Assembly: GCF_003287495.1 (NCBI RefSeq)
Contig: NZ_PRLE01000002.1
Location: 434,001 to 498,000, forward strand
Source of the DNA: Faecalibacterium prausnitzii
Lineage (GTDB): Bacteria; Bacillota; Clostridia; Oscillospirales; Ruminococcaceae
Direction: 5' to 3'
DNA: 64,000 bases
Part shown: positions 53,691-60,439 of the stretch, piece after piece
How the letters are laid out: each line of letters begins with the position of its first letter
Position numbering within the stretch: position 1 is the first letter of the stretch
Made by a program: the position numbers and the translations under genes
The notes under the pieces: model-generated
Databases searched by the model: none
Told to the model about the DNA's origin: nothing
Seen by the model: the letters and a program-made list of their open reading frames with translations, nothing else

Positions 53691-53924
53691 ATGCCGTTTC
53701 TGATGATCCGCAATGACATCACCAAAGTGGCGGCGGATGCCATTGTCAACCCGGCCAACCGGAACCTTTTGCAGGGCAGCGGCACCCTTGCCTGCATCAC
53801 CGGCGGCATTGCCGAAGCTTTTTACGGGATGCCGCAGGAACTGCAGGACGAGACTTTGAAACGTCTGCCGGAGGATATCCGGGAAGGATATGAGCTGTTT
53901 CGGTGGAACATCGGCCAGAGATAA
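53691..53924 (+). pseudogene. Chimera of macrodomain start and ADP-ribosylglycohydrolase end
   Basis: A 77-residue frame with GGGAGGAACC upstream. Residues 1-32 (FLMIRNDITKVAADAIVNPA, 20 residues; then NRNLLQGSGT) are a macrodomain N-terminus. Residues 33-70 (LACITGGIAEAFYGMPQELQ, 20 residues) match the C-terminal metal-binding helix of ADP-ribosylglycohydrolases (usual form GDTVACITG-like). A deletion joined two ADP-ribose-acting genes in frame. The result lacks both complete folds. Whether it is expressed is unknown. Confidence 0.75.
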
Positions 53925-53936
53925 GACATTCGGAGA

Positions 53937-53991
53937 ACCAAGGAGCAGATACAACACACTCGTGATGTGAAGTATCTGCTCCTTGGTTTTT
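53937..53991 (+). terminator. Strong Rho-independent terminator
   Basis: A 17-base perfect stem, AACCAAGGAGCAGATAC facing GTATCTGCTCCTTGGTT, followed by TTT. Confidence 0.85.
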
Positions 53992-54089
53992 AATAAGACT
54001 CGATGAAGGGCGTCTTGCATCGGCCTGAAAAATCCGATATACTGAACCCAGAGAGTATATCGAATTTTTTGGGAAAAGGAGAGAACGGT

Positions 54090-54914
54090 ATGGAACATCT
54101 TTATGAAAAGGCACGGGAAAGTGCGGAATATATCAAGACGCACACGAAAAAGCGCCCGAAGATCGCGGTGGTGCTGGGCTCCGGCCTTGGCAAGCTGACC
54201 GCGGACTTTACGGACACGGAAGAACTGTCCTACAAGGATATCCCCAACTTCCCGGTATCCACGGTGGCAGGACACAAAGGCGCATTGTTGGCTGGCAAGC
54301 TGGGGGACACGGAAGTCTACGCCATGGAAGGCCGCTTCCATTTCTATGAGGGCTACTCCATGAAGGAAGTCTGCTACCCGTTCTATGTGTTCAAGCTGTT
54401 GGACGTGGAAAAGGTGGTGTTGACCAACGCCTGCGGCGGCATCAACCGGGAGTTTGCGCCGGGCACCCTGATGCTCATTACCGACTTCATCAACATGATG
54501 GGCACGAACCCCCTCATTGGCCCCAACGATGAGCGCTTCGGCCCCCGCTTCCCGGACATGACCGAACCTTACAGTCTGGAACTGCGGAACCTTGCCAAGC
54601 AGACTGCCGATGAACTGGGCATTGCCTACAAGGAGGGCGTTTACATGGGCTTTATGGGCCCTTGCTATGAAACGGCGGCTGAAATTCGCGCCTTTGCGGG
54701 GATGGGAGCCGATGCCGTGGGCATGAGCACCGTGCCGGAAACCATGGTCTGCAACTACATGGGCATGAAGGTACTGGCCGTCAGCTGCATCACCAACATG
54801 GCCACCGGCATCCAGACGGTCAAGCATAGCCACGCCCGCGTGTTGGAGATCGCAAATCAGGCAGGCGATACCCTGTGCCGATGGCTGGGTGCGGTGATTC
54901 AGAGAATGGAGTAA
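54090..54914 (+). CDS. Purine nucleoside phosphorylase
   Basis: A 274-residue enzyme of the class II (PunA-type) phosphorylases that cleave inosine and guanosine to base and ribose-1-phosphate. The start is ATG 54090 (AAAAGGAGA upstream); an upstream in-frame ATG at 54,003 is not supported. Motifs: VVLGSGLGKLTADF, VAGHKGALLAG with the conserved His, GRFHFYEGYSMKEV, LTNACGGIN, ITDFINMMGTNPL and GVYMGFMGPCYETAAEIR (18 residues), and VGMSTVPE. It works in purine salvage, as does adenine deaminase at 58,249. Confidence 0.95.
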   Translation: MEHLYEKARESAEYIKTHTKKRPKIAVVLGSGLGKLTADFTDTEELSYKDIPNFPVSTVAGHKGALLAGKLGDTEVYAMEGRFHFYEGYSMKEVCYPFYVFKLLDVEKVVLTNACGGINREFAPGTLMLITDFINMMGTNPLIGPNDERFGPRFPDMTEPYSLELRNLAKQTADELGIAYKEGVYMGFMGPCYETAAEIRAFAGMGADAVGMSTVPETMVCNYMGMKVLAVSCITNMATGIQTVKHSHARVLEIANQAGDTLCRWLGAVIQRME

Positions 54915-54915
54915 A

Positions 54916-55126
54916 AAAGATCAATGTCCGCACCGAGGAGGTCTACGAAACGGCCCATGAGGTGCTGCGGGCGGAAGGACTGTTTCTGGGCACATCGGCA
55001 GCAGCGGCTTTGCACGCAGCGGTGCAGGTGGGCCGCAGACCGGAGAATCAGGGAAAGAACATCGTGGTCATCGTCCCGGACAACGGCATGAAATATCTGT
55101 CTACGCCGATGTACCGACAGAAATGA
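54916..55126 (+). pseudogene. C-terminal remnant of cysteine synthase
   Basis: A frame directly after the phosphorylase stop encodes VLRAEGLFLGTSAAAALHAA (20 residues), then RRPENQGKNIVVIVPDNGMK (20 residues) and YLSTPMY. This is the C-terminal domain of O-acetylserine sulfhydrylase. The PLP lysine and the rest are missing and there is no start codon of its own. Confidence 0.8.
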
Positions 55127-55175
55127 TAAAAACACGATGATACGACAGAATTTTGAAAAGATTGCATAGAATTTT

Positions 55176-55196
55176 ATGAAAGTATTATTCTTTCAT
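55176..55196. promoter_or_regulatory. Inverted repeat upstream of hsp20
   Basis: ATGAAAG and CTTTCAT around 7 bases, five bases before the CIRCE-like site. It may be a second operator. Confidence 0.4.
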
Positions 55197-55201
55197 GAAT
55201 T

Positions 55202-55244
55202 TTAGCACTCTAGTATTGACATTGCTAATAAACGGTGCTATAAC
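55202..55244 (+). promoter_or_regulatory. hsp20 promoter with CIRCE-like operator
   Basis: TTAGCACTC (55,202-55,210), 9 bases, CATTGCTAA (55,220-55,228): the left arm is a perfect CIRCE half and the right arm matches 7 of 9. A -35 TTGACA (55,216-55,221), 17-base spacer and -10 TATAAC (55,239-55,244) overlap it. This fits HrcA repression of a heat-shock gene. Confidence 0.65.
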
Positions 55245-55363
55245 AGGGCCGTGCTCAGGAGGAAGGGCAAAAGGAGAGCCGCTAGGCTCCCCGGAAAGCC
55301 CTTCTGAATGGACGCTTCAGATTTTTTGCCCCGACCCGAACGCCGGGATTGGAGGAATGATTT
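55245..55363 (+). other. hsp20 5' leader
   Basis: About 120 bases between promoter and start codon. A dyad near 55,265-55,305 (GAGCCGCTAGGCTCCCC-like) could fold. I see no gene; the ribosome site is TTGGAGGAA. Confidence 0.4.
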
Positions 55364-55828
55364 ATGCTTATGCCGACTGTTTTCCATGAAAACCTGTTCG
55401 ATGATTTCTTCGATCCGTTCTGGAATGACGCTGCACTGGAACGTATGATGAACCGTAAGGCTCGTGATACCTTTGGTAAGCGCGGTGCAAACATGATGAA
55501 GACCGATGTCAAACAGACGGACAACGGCTACGAAGTAGCGGTTGACCTGCCGGGCTGCAAGAAGGAAGACGTTCAGATGGATCTGAACGACGGCTACCTG
55601 ACCATTCAGGCAGTGCGCAGCCACAGCAACGACGAAAAGGATCAGAAGGGCCGCTATCTGCGGCGCGAATCTTTCTCCGGCACCTGCGCGCGCAGTTTCT
55701 ACGTGGGCGATGTGAAGAAGGAAGACATCCACGCAAAGTTCGAGGATGGCGTCCTGCACGTCGAACTGCCTGCTCCTCAGCAGACGAAGGCTTTGCCTGA
55801 GAACCCGAACCTGATCGAGATCGAGTAA
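55364..55828 (+). CDS. hsp20: Hsp20/alpha-crystallin-family small heat-shock protein
   Basis: A 154-residue chaperone. The N-terminal arm (MLMPTVFHENLFDDFFDPFW, 20 residues) is followed by the alpha-crystallin domain (about 45-140) with MKTDVKQTDNGYEVAVDLPG (20 residues), CKKEDVQMDLNDGYLTIQA (19 residues) and the conserved FEDGVLHVELP near the end. It should hold unfolded proteins in the cytosol without ATP. It has a heat-shock-type promoter/operator upstream and a terminator after it, so it is a single-gene unit. Confidence 0.95.
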   Translation: MLMPTVFHENLFDDFFDPFWNDAALERMMNRKARDTFGKRGANMMKTDVKQTDNGYEVAVDLPGCKKEDVQMDLNDGYLTIQAVRSHSNDEKDQKGRYLRRESFSGTCARSFYVGDVKKEDIHAKFEDGVLHVELPAPQQTKALPENPNLIEIE

Positions 55829-55832
55829 AACG

Positions 55833-55950
55833 CCGGTCGTGTGCGCCAAAGCACAACGCACATAAGATGCCCCCGGAGAGCCGCAACAAGCCCTCCGGGG
55901 GCATTTTTGTTTCGCTATCTTTTCCGTAAGGGAAAAACATGGTATACTGA
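55833..55950 (+). repeat. Terminator-promoter repeat, copy 1
   Basis: About 115 bases that resemble 58,078-58,195, in the same orientation and also beginning just after a stop codon. It includes GCGCCAA, GCACAACGCACATAAG, the terminator below, ATCTTTTCCG and a TGGTATACTG -10-like end. Confidence 0.7.
55867..55909 (+). terminator. Terminator after hsp20
   Basis: ATGCCCCCGGAG pairs with CTCCGGGGGCAT followed by TTTTG. Confidence 0.9.
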
Positions 55951-55985
55951 GAACAGCAACTCAGAATTTATGGAGGTACTTCACT

Positions 55986-56081
55986 ATGGAATACAAACGC
56001 TTTGGCGGTAAGCTCCTTGTCCGCATCGACAAAGATGAGGAGATCGGTGAAACAAATTTGATTTTAGGGAGACAAAGATGA
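55986..56081 (+). pseudogene. Truncated PPC/DUF296-domain protein start
   Basis: A 31-residue frame starting MEYKRFGGKLLVRIDKDEEI (20 residues) matches the start of PPC-type DNA-binding proteins (which continue past residue 100), then changes to GETNLILGRQR and stops. Its TGA overlaps the next ATG (ATGA), so it may act as a leader peptide coupled to the YitT gene. Confidence 0.6.
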
Positions 56082-56935
56082 GTGATGTAAAAGGAAAGAC
56101 CGGCGCAGTCCTGAGGGAGACGGCAGTCCTGACCGGGGCGGTGGCGATCATTGCGGCGGCCGTTTTCTTTTTTCTGGTGCCGAGCCATACATCCGTCAGC
56201 AGCATTTCCGGCCTTGGCATCGTGCTGTCCAATTTTGTGCCGCTGCCCTTGTCGGTCATTACGATGATCCTGAACGTCGTGCTTCTCATCATCGGGTTCT
56301 TTACCTGCGGCAGAGAATTTGGCGCAAAGACCGTATACACCAGTGTGCTGCTGCCGGTGTTTCTGGGGCTGTTTGAAAAGCTGTTCCCGGAGTTCGGCTC
56401 GATGACCGGCAGTCAGGAGCTGGACGTGCTGTGCTATATTCTGGTGGTCAGCGTCGGGCTGAGTATTTTGTTCAACCGCAATGCATCCTCCGGCGGGCTG
56501 GATATCGTGGCAAAGATCATGAACAAGTACCTGCACATGGAATTGGGAAAAGCCATGTCTCTGTCGGGAATGTGTGTGGCGCTTTCCGCGGCCCTGGTTT
56601 ACGATAAAAAGACCGTGGTGCTGAGTATCCTCGGTACTTACTTCAACGGCATCGTGCTGGACCATTTCATCTTTGATAACAGCATCAAACGCCGCGTCTG
56701 CATCATCACCGAAAAAGAGGAGGCGCTGCGTCAGTTCATCCTCCATGACCTGCACAGCGGTGCGACCATGTACGAGGCCATCGGTGCATACAATCTGGAA
56801 AAGCACAACGAGATCATTACCATCGTGGACAAGAACGAATATCAGAAGCTGATGAACTTTATCAACCGGGAAGACCCCACGGCTTTTGTTACCATTTACA
56901 ATGTGTCCAGCATGCAGTATCAGCCCAAGATCTGA
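56078..56935 (+). CDS. YitT-family membrane protein (DUF2179 C-terminus)
   Basis: A 285-residue protein with about five to six membrane helices (about 10-190), as in YitT/YqfU proteins, then a cytoplasmic DUF2179 domain (KRRVCIITEKEEALRQFILH, 20 residues). Signatures are GREFGAKTVYTSVLLPVF and NASSGGLDIVAKIMNKYLH (19 residues). Function is unknown; transport is suspected. The start overlaps the stop of the truncated PPC frame (ATGA). Confidence 0.9.
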   Translation: MSDVKGKTGAVLRETAVLTGAVAIIAAAVFFFLVPSHTSVSSISGLGIVLSNFVPLPLSVITMILNVVLLIIGFFTCGREFGAKTVYTSVLLPVFLGLFEKLFPEFGSMTGSQELDVLCYILVVSVGLSILFNRNASSGGLDIVAKIMNKYLHMELGKAMSLSGMCVALSAALVYDKKTVVLSILGTYFNGIVLDHFIFDNSIKRRVCIITEKEEALRQFILHDLHSGATMYEAIGAYNLEKHNEIITIVDKNEYQKLMNFINREDPTAFVTIYNVSSMQYQPKI

Positions 56936-56948
56936 TCGGCGGAGAGCT

Positions 56949-56982
56949 GCCGCAAAGGGCGGGCCTTTTGCGGCTTGCTCTT
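56949..56982 (+). terminator. Terminator after yitT
   Basis: GCCGCAAAG and CTTTTGCGGC form the stem, followed by TTGCTCTTTG. The T-run is weak. Confidence 0.6.
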
Positions 56983-57042
56983 TGCCATAGCTGCGTGGTA
57001 TACTCAAGTCCGGAAAGATCAAAGCGCATGGAGGGAATAAGC

Positions 57043-58077
57043 ATGCTGACCTATACCTATGTTTCAAAGGGGACGTTTGCCCTGATGGAAAAACCAAAGC
57101 CGGTGCTGCAGCACGAGCGGGACGCCATTGTAGAGGTGACCCTTGCCAGTATCTGCTCCAGCGATCTGCACATCAAGCACGGCAGCGTGCCCCGGGCGGT
57201 GCCCGGCATCACGGTCGGCCACGAGATGGTGGGCATCGTAGAAGAAGTGGGCAGTGGGGTGACCAATGTGAAACCCGGCGACCGGGTGACGGTGAACGTG
57301 GAGACTTTCTGCGGAGAGTGCTTTTTCTGCAAAAAAGGCTTTGTGAACAACTGCACCGATCAAAACGGCGGCCGGGCGCTGGGCTGCCGCATCGACGGTG
57401 GGCAGGCCGAGTATGTCCGGGTGCCCTTTGCGGATCAGGGACTGAACAAGATCCCGGACGGCGTCACCGATCGGCAGGCGCTGCTGGTGGGCGATGTGCT
57501 GGCCACCGGCTTCTGGGCGGCACGCATTTCGGAGATCACCCCCGAGGATACCGTGCTAATCCTCGGTGCAGGGCCGACCGGCATCTGCACGTTGCTGTGC
57601 GTCATGCTGCACAGTCCCAAGCGCATCATCGTCTGTGAAAAGGACGCAAGCCGCCTGCAGTTCATCCGTCGGCACTACCCGCAGGTGCTCACGGTGCAGC
57701 CGGAGGACTGCGCCGCCTTTGTGCGCGCCCACAGCGACCACGGCGGGGCAGATGTGGTGCTGGAAGTGGCAGGGGCGGACACTACCTTCCGGCTGGCGTG
57801 GGAGTGCGCAAGACCCAACGCCATTGTGACGGTGGTGGCGCTGTACGATAAGGCACAGACCCTGCCGCTGCCGGAAATGTACGGCAAAAACCTCACCTTT
57901 AAGACCGGCGGCGTGGACGGCTGCGATTGTGAAGAAACGCTGCGTCTCATCGCAGAAGGCAAGATCGATACCGAACCGCTCATCACCCACACCTACCCCC
58001 TGCGCCGGATCGCAGAGGGCTACGAGCTGTTTGAAAAGAAACGGGACGGCGTGATCAAGGTGGCAGTGGAGTGCTGA
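57043..58077 (+). CDS. Zinc-dependent medium-chain alcohol dehydrogenase
   Basis: A 344-residue dehydrogenase. The start is ATG 57043 (TGGAGGGAA upstream). Catalytic zinc ligands are in SICSSDLHIK and GHEMVGIVEEVG. Structural zinc cysteines are in CGECFFCKKGFVNNC. The Rossmann motif is LILGAGPTGICTLL. It resembles NAD(P)-linked threonine/sorbitol/butanediol-type dehydrogenases. The substrate cannot be assigned. It has its own TATACT box near 56,999. Confidence 0.9.
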   Translation: MLTYTYVSKGTFALMEKPKPVLQHERDAIVEVTLASICSSDLHIKHGSVPRAVPGITVGHEMVGIVEEVGSGVTNVKPGDRVTVNVETFCGECFFCKKGFVNNCTDQNGGRALGCRIDGGQAEYVRVPFADQGLNKIPDGVTDRQALLVGDVLATGFWAARISEITPEDTVLILGAGPTGICTLLCVMLHSPKRIIVCEKDASRLQFIRRHYPQVLTVQPEDCAAFVRAHSDHGGADVVLEVAGADTTFRLAWECARPNAIVTVVALYDKAQTLPLPEMYGKNLTFKTGGVDGCDCEETLRLIAEGKIDTEPLITHTYPLRRIAEGYELFEKKRDGVIKVAVEC

Positions 58078-58195
58078 CGGTCTGCGCCAAGGCACAACGC
58101 ACATAAGGTGGCCCCGGAGAGCTGTAACAAGCCCTCCGGGGCCATTTTTGTTCCTGGCATCTTTTCCGCAGCGGCAAGGCGTGGTAGAATAAGGG
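58078..58195 (+). repeat. Terminator-promoter repeat, copy 2
   Basis: Similar to 55,833-55,950 along its length: GCGCCAAGGCACAACGCACA (20 bases), the terminator, CATCTTTTCCG and TGGTAGAATAAG. The two copies flank the yitT-adh segment as direct repeats. Confidence 0.7.
58109..58149 (+). terminator. Terminator after the alcohol dehydrogenase
   Basis: TGGCCCCGGAG pairs with CTCCGGGGCCA followed by TTTTTG. Confidence 0.9.
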
Positions 58196-58248
58196 CAGAA
58201 CCAATCCACAGGTGAGAAAATCGAACTTCAGAGAGAGGAGATGTTTCT

Positions 58249-59997
58249 ATGCAGTCTGATGAGCTGAAACGCCGGATCTCGGCAGGCAGAGGAGATGCTT
58301 TGGCCGATCTGGTTTTGAAAAATGCCAGAATCGTCAATGTGTTTACCGATGAGATCGACACCGCTGATATTGCCATCAGCGGAAATTTGATCGTGGGCGT
58401 GGGTATGTATCATGGCCGGAAAGAAGTTGATCTGCACGGCAAATATGTCTGCCCGGGCCTGATCGATGGGCATATCCACATCGAAAGCTCCATGCTCTGT
58501 GGTCCGGCTTTCGAGCAGGCAGTGCTGCCCCACGGTACCACTGCGGTGGTCACAGACCCACACGAGATCTCGAACGTTGCGGGGCTGGAAGGCTTGGATT
58601 TTATGCTGGAAACAACAAAAAATCTGACCCTTTCGGTTTATTTCATGCTGCCCTCCTGTGTTCCGGCCACGGATCTGGATGAATCCGGTGCGGTGCTAAA
58701 CGCAGAACAGCTCCGGCCTTACTACGGCGATCCCCGTGTGCTGGGGCTTGCAGAGCTGATGAATGCCTACGGGACGGTGCGCTGTGACCCGAAGATCCTG
58801 CAGAAGATCCGCGACTGTACCGAAGCGGGAAAGATCGTGGATGGCCATGCGCCGCTTTTGAGCGCTAAGGACCTGAATGCTTATATTGCGGCAGGCGTTC
58901 AGTCTGATCACGAGTGCTCCAACATCGAGGAAGCCATGGAAAAATTCCGGCTCGGACAATACATCATGATCCGGGAAGGAACGGCTGCCAAAAATATGGA
59001 GGCCCTGATGCCGCTGTTCCGGGAGCCCTATTGCAGCCGCTGTATGCTGGTGACGGATGATAAGCACCCCGGTGACCTGCTGGACAGCGGCCACATCGAT
59101 TCCAACATCCGTAAAGCGATCCGGCTGGGCGCAGACCCAGCAGTGGCCGTCAAAATGGCAACGCTGGTCCCGGCACAGTATTTTGGGTTCAAGCAGCGCG
59201 GTGCCGTAGCACCGGGGTACCGGGCAGATCTGGTTGTGGTTCCGGATCTGGAATCCTTTACGGTCGAACAGGTTTACAAGAATGGCACGCTGGTGGCCGA
59301 GCACGGAAAAACGCTGAAACCCGCACCGCTTGAAATCGACCACGCGCGCTTTGCACGCGTCATGAACTCCTTTGATCTGGATGAGATCACACTGCAGGAC
59401 CTGGAACTTCGGGAAAGCGGGGAGCAGGAGCGTGTCATCTGCCTGAACCGGGGCGAGCTGCTTACGGAGGAAAAAATCATCCCGTTCCAACGGCATCCGG
59501 GCAAAGCTCCCGGTGTGGACCCGGAACACAACATCGTAAAACTGGCCGTTTTTGAGCGGCATCATCACTCCGGCCATGTGGGCATTGGCTTTTTAGGAAA
59601 CTTCAGCCTGAAATGCGGAGCCGTTGCATCGAGCATCGCACATGATTCCCATAACCTGATTGTGGCAGGGGACAATGATACCGATATGATGTTGGCCGGC
59701 AACACTGTGCGGAAAAACAAAGGCGGACTTGCGTTTGTGGCAGATGGACAGGTCGTGGCAGAACTTGCGCTTCCGGTGGCCGGATTGATGAGCACTGAAA
59801 GCGCAGAGAGCGTTGCGGCGAAAATGCAGGCGCTGAACGATGCCCTCAAGGCACATGGTGTAGTGGAAGATATCGGCATCTTTATGACCCTCGCCTTCGT
59901 CAGCCTTCCGGTCATTCCAAAACTCAGACTGAATACATACGGCATCATCGATGTAGCGCAGCAGAAAGTCGTTCCGGCTGTTTTTAATAGGCGATAA
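58249..59997 (+). CDS. ade: Adenine deaminase
   Basis: A 582-residue amidohydrolase that converts adenine to hypoxanthine. Metal-site signature GLIDGHIHIESSM (about residues 70-82), then PHGTTAVVTDPHEISNVAGL (20 residues), DGHAPLLSAKDLNAYIAAG (19 residues), GVQSDHECS and VTDDKHPGDLL. The C-terminal beta domain is of normal length (family about 570-600). It begins after GAGAGAGGAG and acts in purine salvage with the phosphorylase at 54,090. No purine riboswitch is recognised upstream. Confidence 0.95.
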   Translation: MQSDELKRRISAGRGDALADLVLKNARIVNVFTDEIDTADIAISGNLIVGVGMYHGRKEVDLHGKYVCPGLIDGHIHIESSMLCGPAFEQAVLPHGTTAVVTDPHEISNVAGLEGLDFMLETTKNLTLSVYFMLPSCVPATDLDESGAVLNAEQLRPYYGDPRVLGLAELMNAYGTVRCDPKILQKIRDCTEAGKIVDGHAPLLSAKDLNAYIAAGVQSDHECSNIEEAMEKFRLGQYIMIREGTAAKNMEALMPLFREPYCSRCMLVTDDKHPGDLLDSGHIDSNIRKAIRLGADPAVAVKMATLVPAQYFGFKQRGAVAPGYRADLVVVPDLESFTVEQVYKNGTLVAEHGKTLKPAPLEIDHARFARVMNSFDLDEITLQDLELRESGEQERVICLNRGELLTEEKIIPFQRHPGKAPGVDPEHNIVKLAVFERHHHSGHVGIGFLGNFSLKCGAVASSIAHDSHNLIVAGDNDTDMMLAGNTVRKNKGGLAFVADGQVVAELALPVAGLMSTESAESVAAKMQALNDALKAHGVVEDIGIFMTLAFVSLPVIPKLRLNTYGIIDVAQQKVVPAVFNRR

Positions 59998-60224
59998 CAA
60001 AAATACTGCCGGAGATCGACCTGAATGGTCCGTCTCCGGCAACAGAACAGTTCGTTCCTACTCTTAGAAGCGAGCCGCATCAAGAGAAAAATTGACGGAA
60101 ATTCTTATTTGATAAATCGGAATTTGCACAATTCTTGAACTCAACACAAACTGCCATCAGTGTTGTTCCGTTGCCCGTTTTTTGCTGGTAGAATAAAACC
60201 ATCAAATGAAGGAGGCAACAAGCC
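59998..60224. other. Gap after adenine deaminase
   Basis: A GCCGGAGA/TCTCCGGC hairpin at about 60,008-60,041 without a T-run probably ends the ade transcript. A TAGAAT box lies at about 60,189-60,194 before the next remnant. Nothing else is supported. Confidence 0.5.
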
Positions 60225-60377
60225 ATGAATACAGATAAAATGGATAAAAGCTATGATAGGCTGTTCCGTCATGTGTTTACGCCGATTCTCGACCGCTACG
60301 GTGTATTACCGCAGGATCGACCTTATATCATGGCCTTTCACGCAGTTTTACTTGCACCCCCCCGGAGAGTGGTATAA
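60225..60377 (+). pseudogene. TetR-like C-terminal fragment
   Basis: A 50-residue frame with AAGGAGG upstream: KSYDRLFRHVFTPILDRYGV (20 residues), then QDRPYIMAFHAV. This resembles the ligand-domain helix of TetR/AcrR regulators. It then runs into LLAPPRRVV, encoded by a C-rich promoter region, and stops. The DNA-binding domain is missing. Confidence 0.5.
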
Positions 60378-60378
60378 T
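60352..60378 (+). promoter_or_regulatory. Possible promoter of the surface-repeat protein
   Basis: TATAAT at 60,373-60,378 and TTGCAC at 60,352-60,357; the 15-base spacer is shorter than usual. It overlaps the end of the TetR-like remnant. Confidence 0.5.
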
Positions 60379-60439
60379 TTTCTTACAAGCACAAGCCCAT
60401 GTTTTACCGGATTTGAAACTTTGTAAGGAGGTACCACTT

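Noticed and set aside
53577-54833. A very long minus-strand open frame that extends the DUF5131 gene upstream through the macrodomain chimera and the phosphorylase gene.
   Set aside because: The extension is antisense to a clearly real phosphorylase and has low-complexity content. The family start matches GTG at 53,576.
58105-58248. A purine riboswitch before adenine deaminase.
   Set aside because: The region is explained by the terminator repeat and a -10-like box. I could not find the conserved three-way-junction bases of a purine aptamer.
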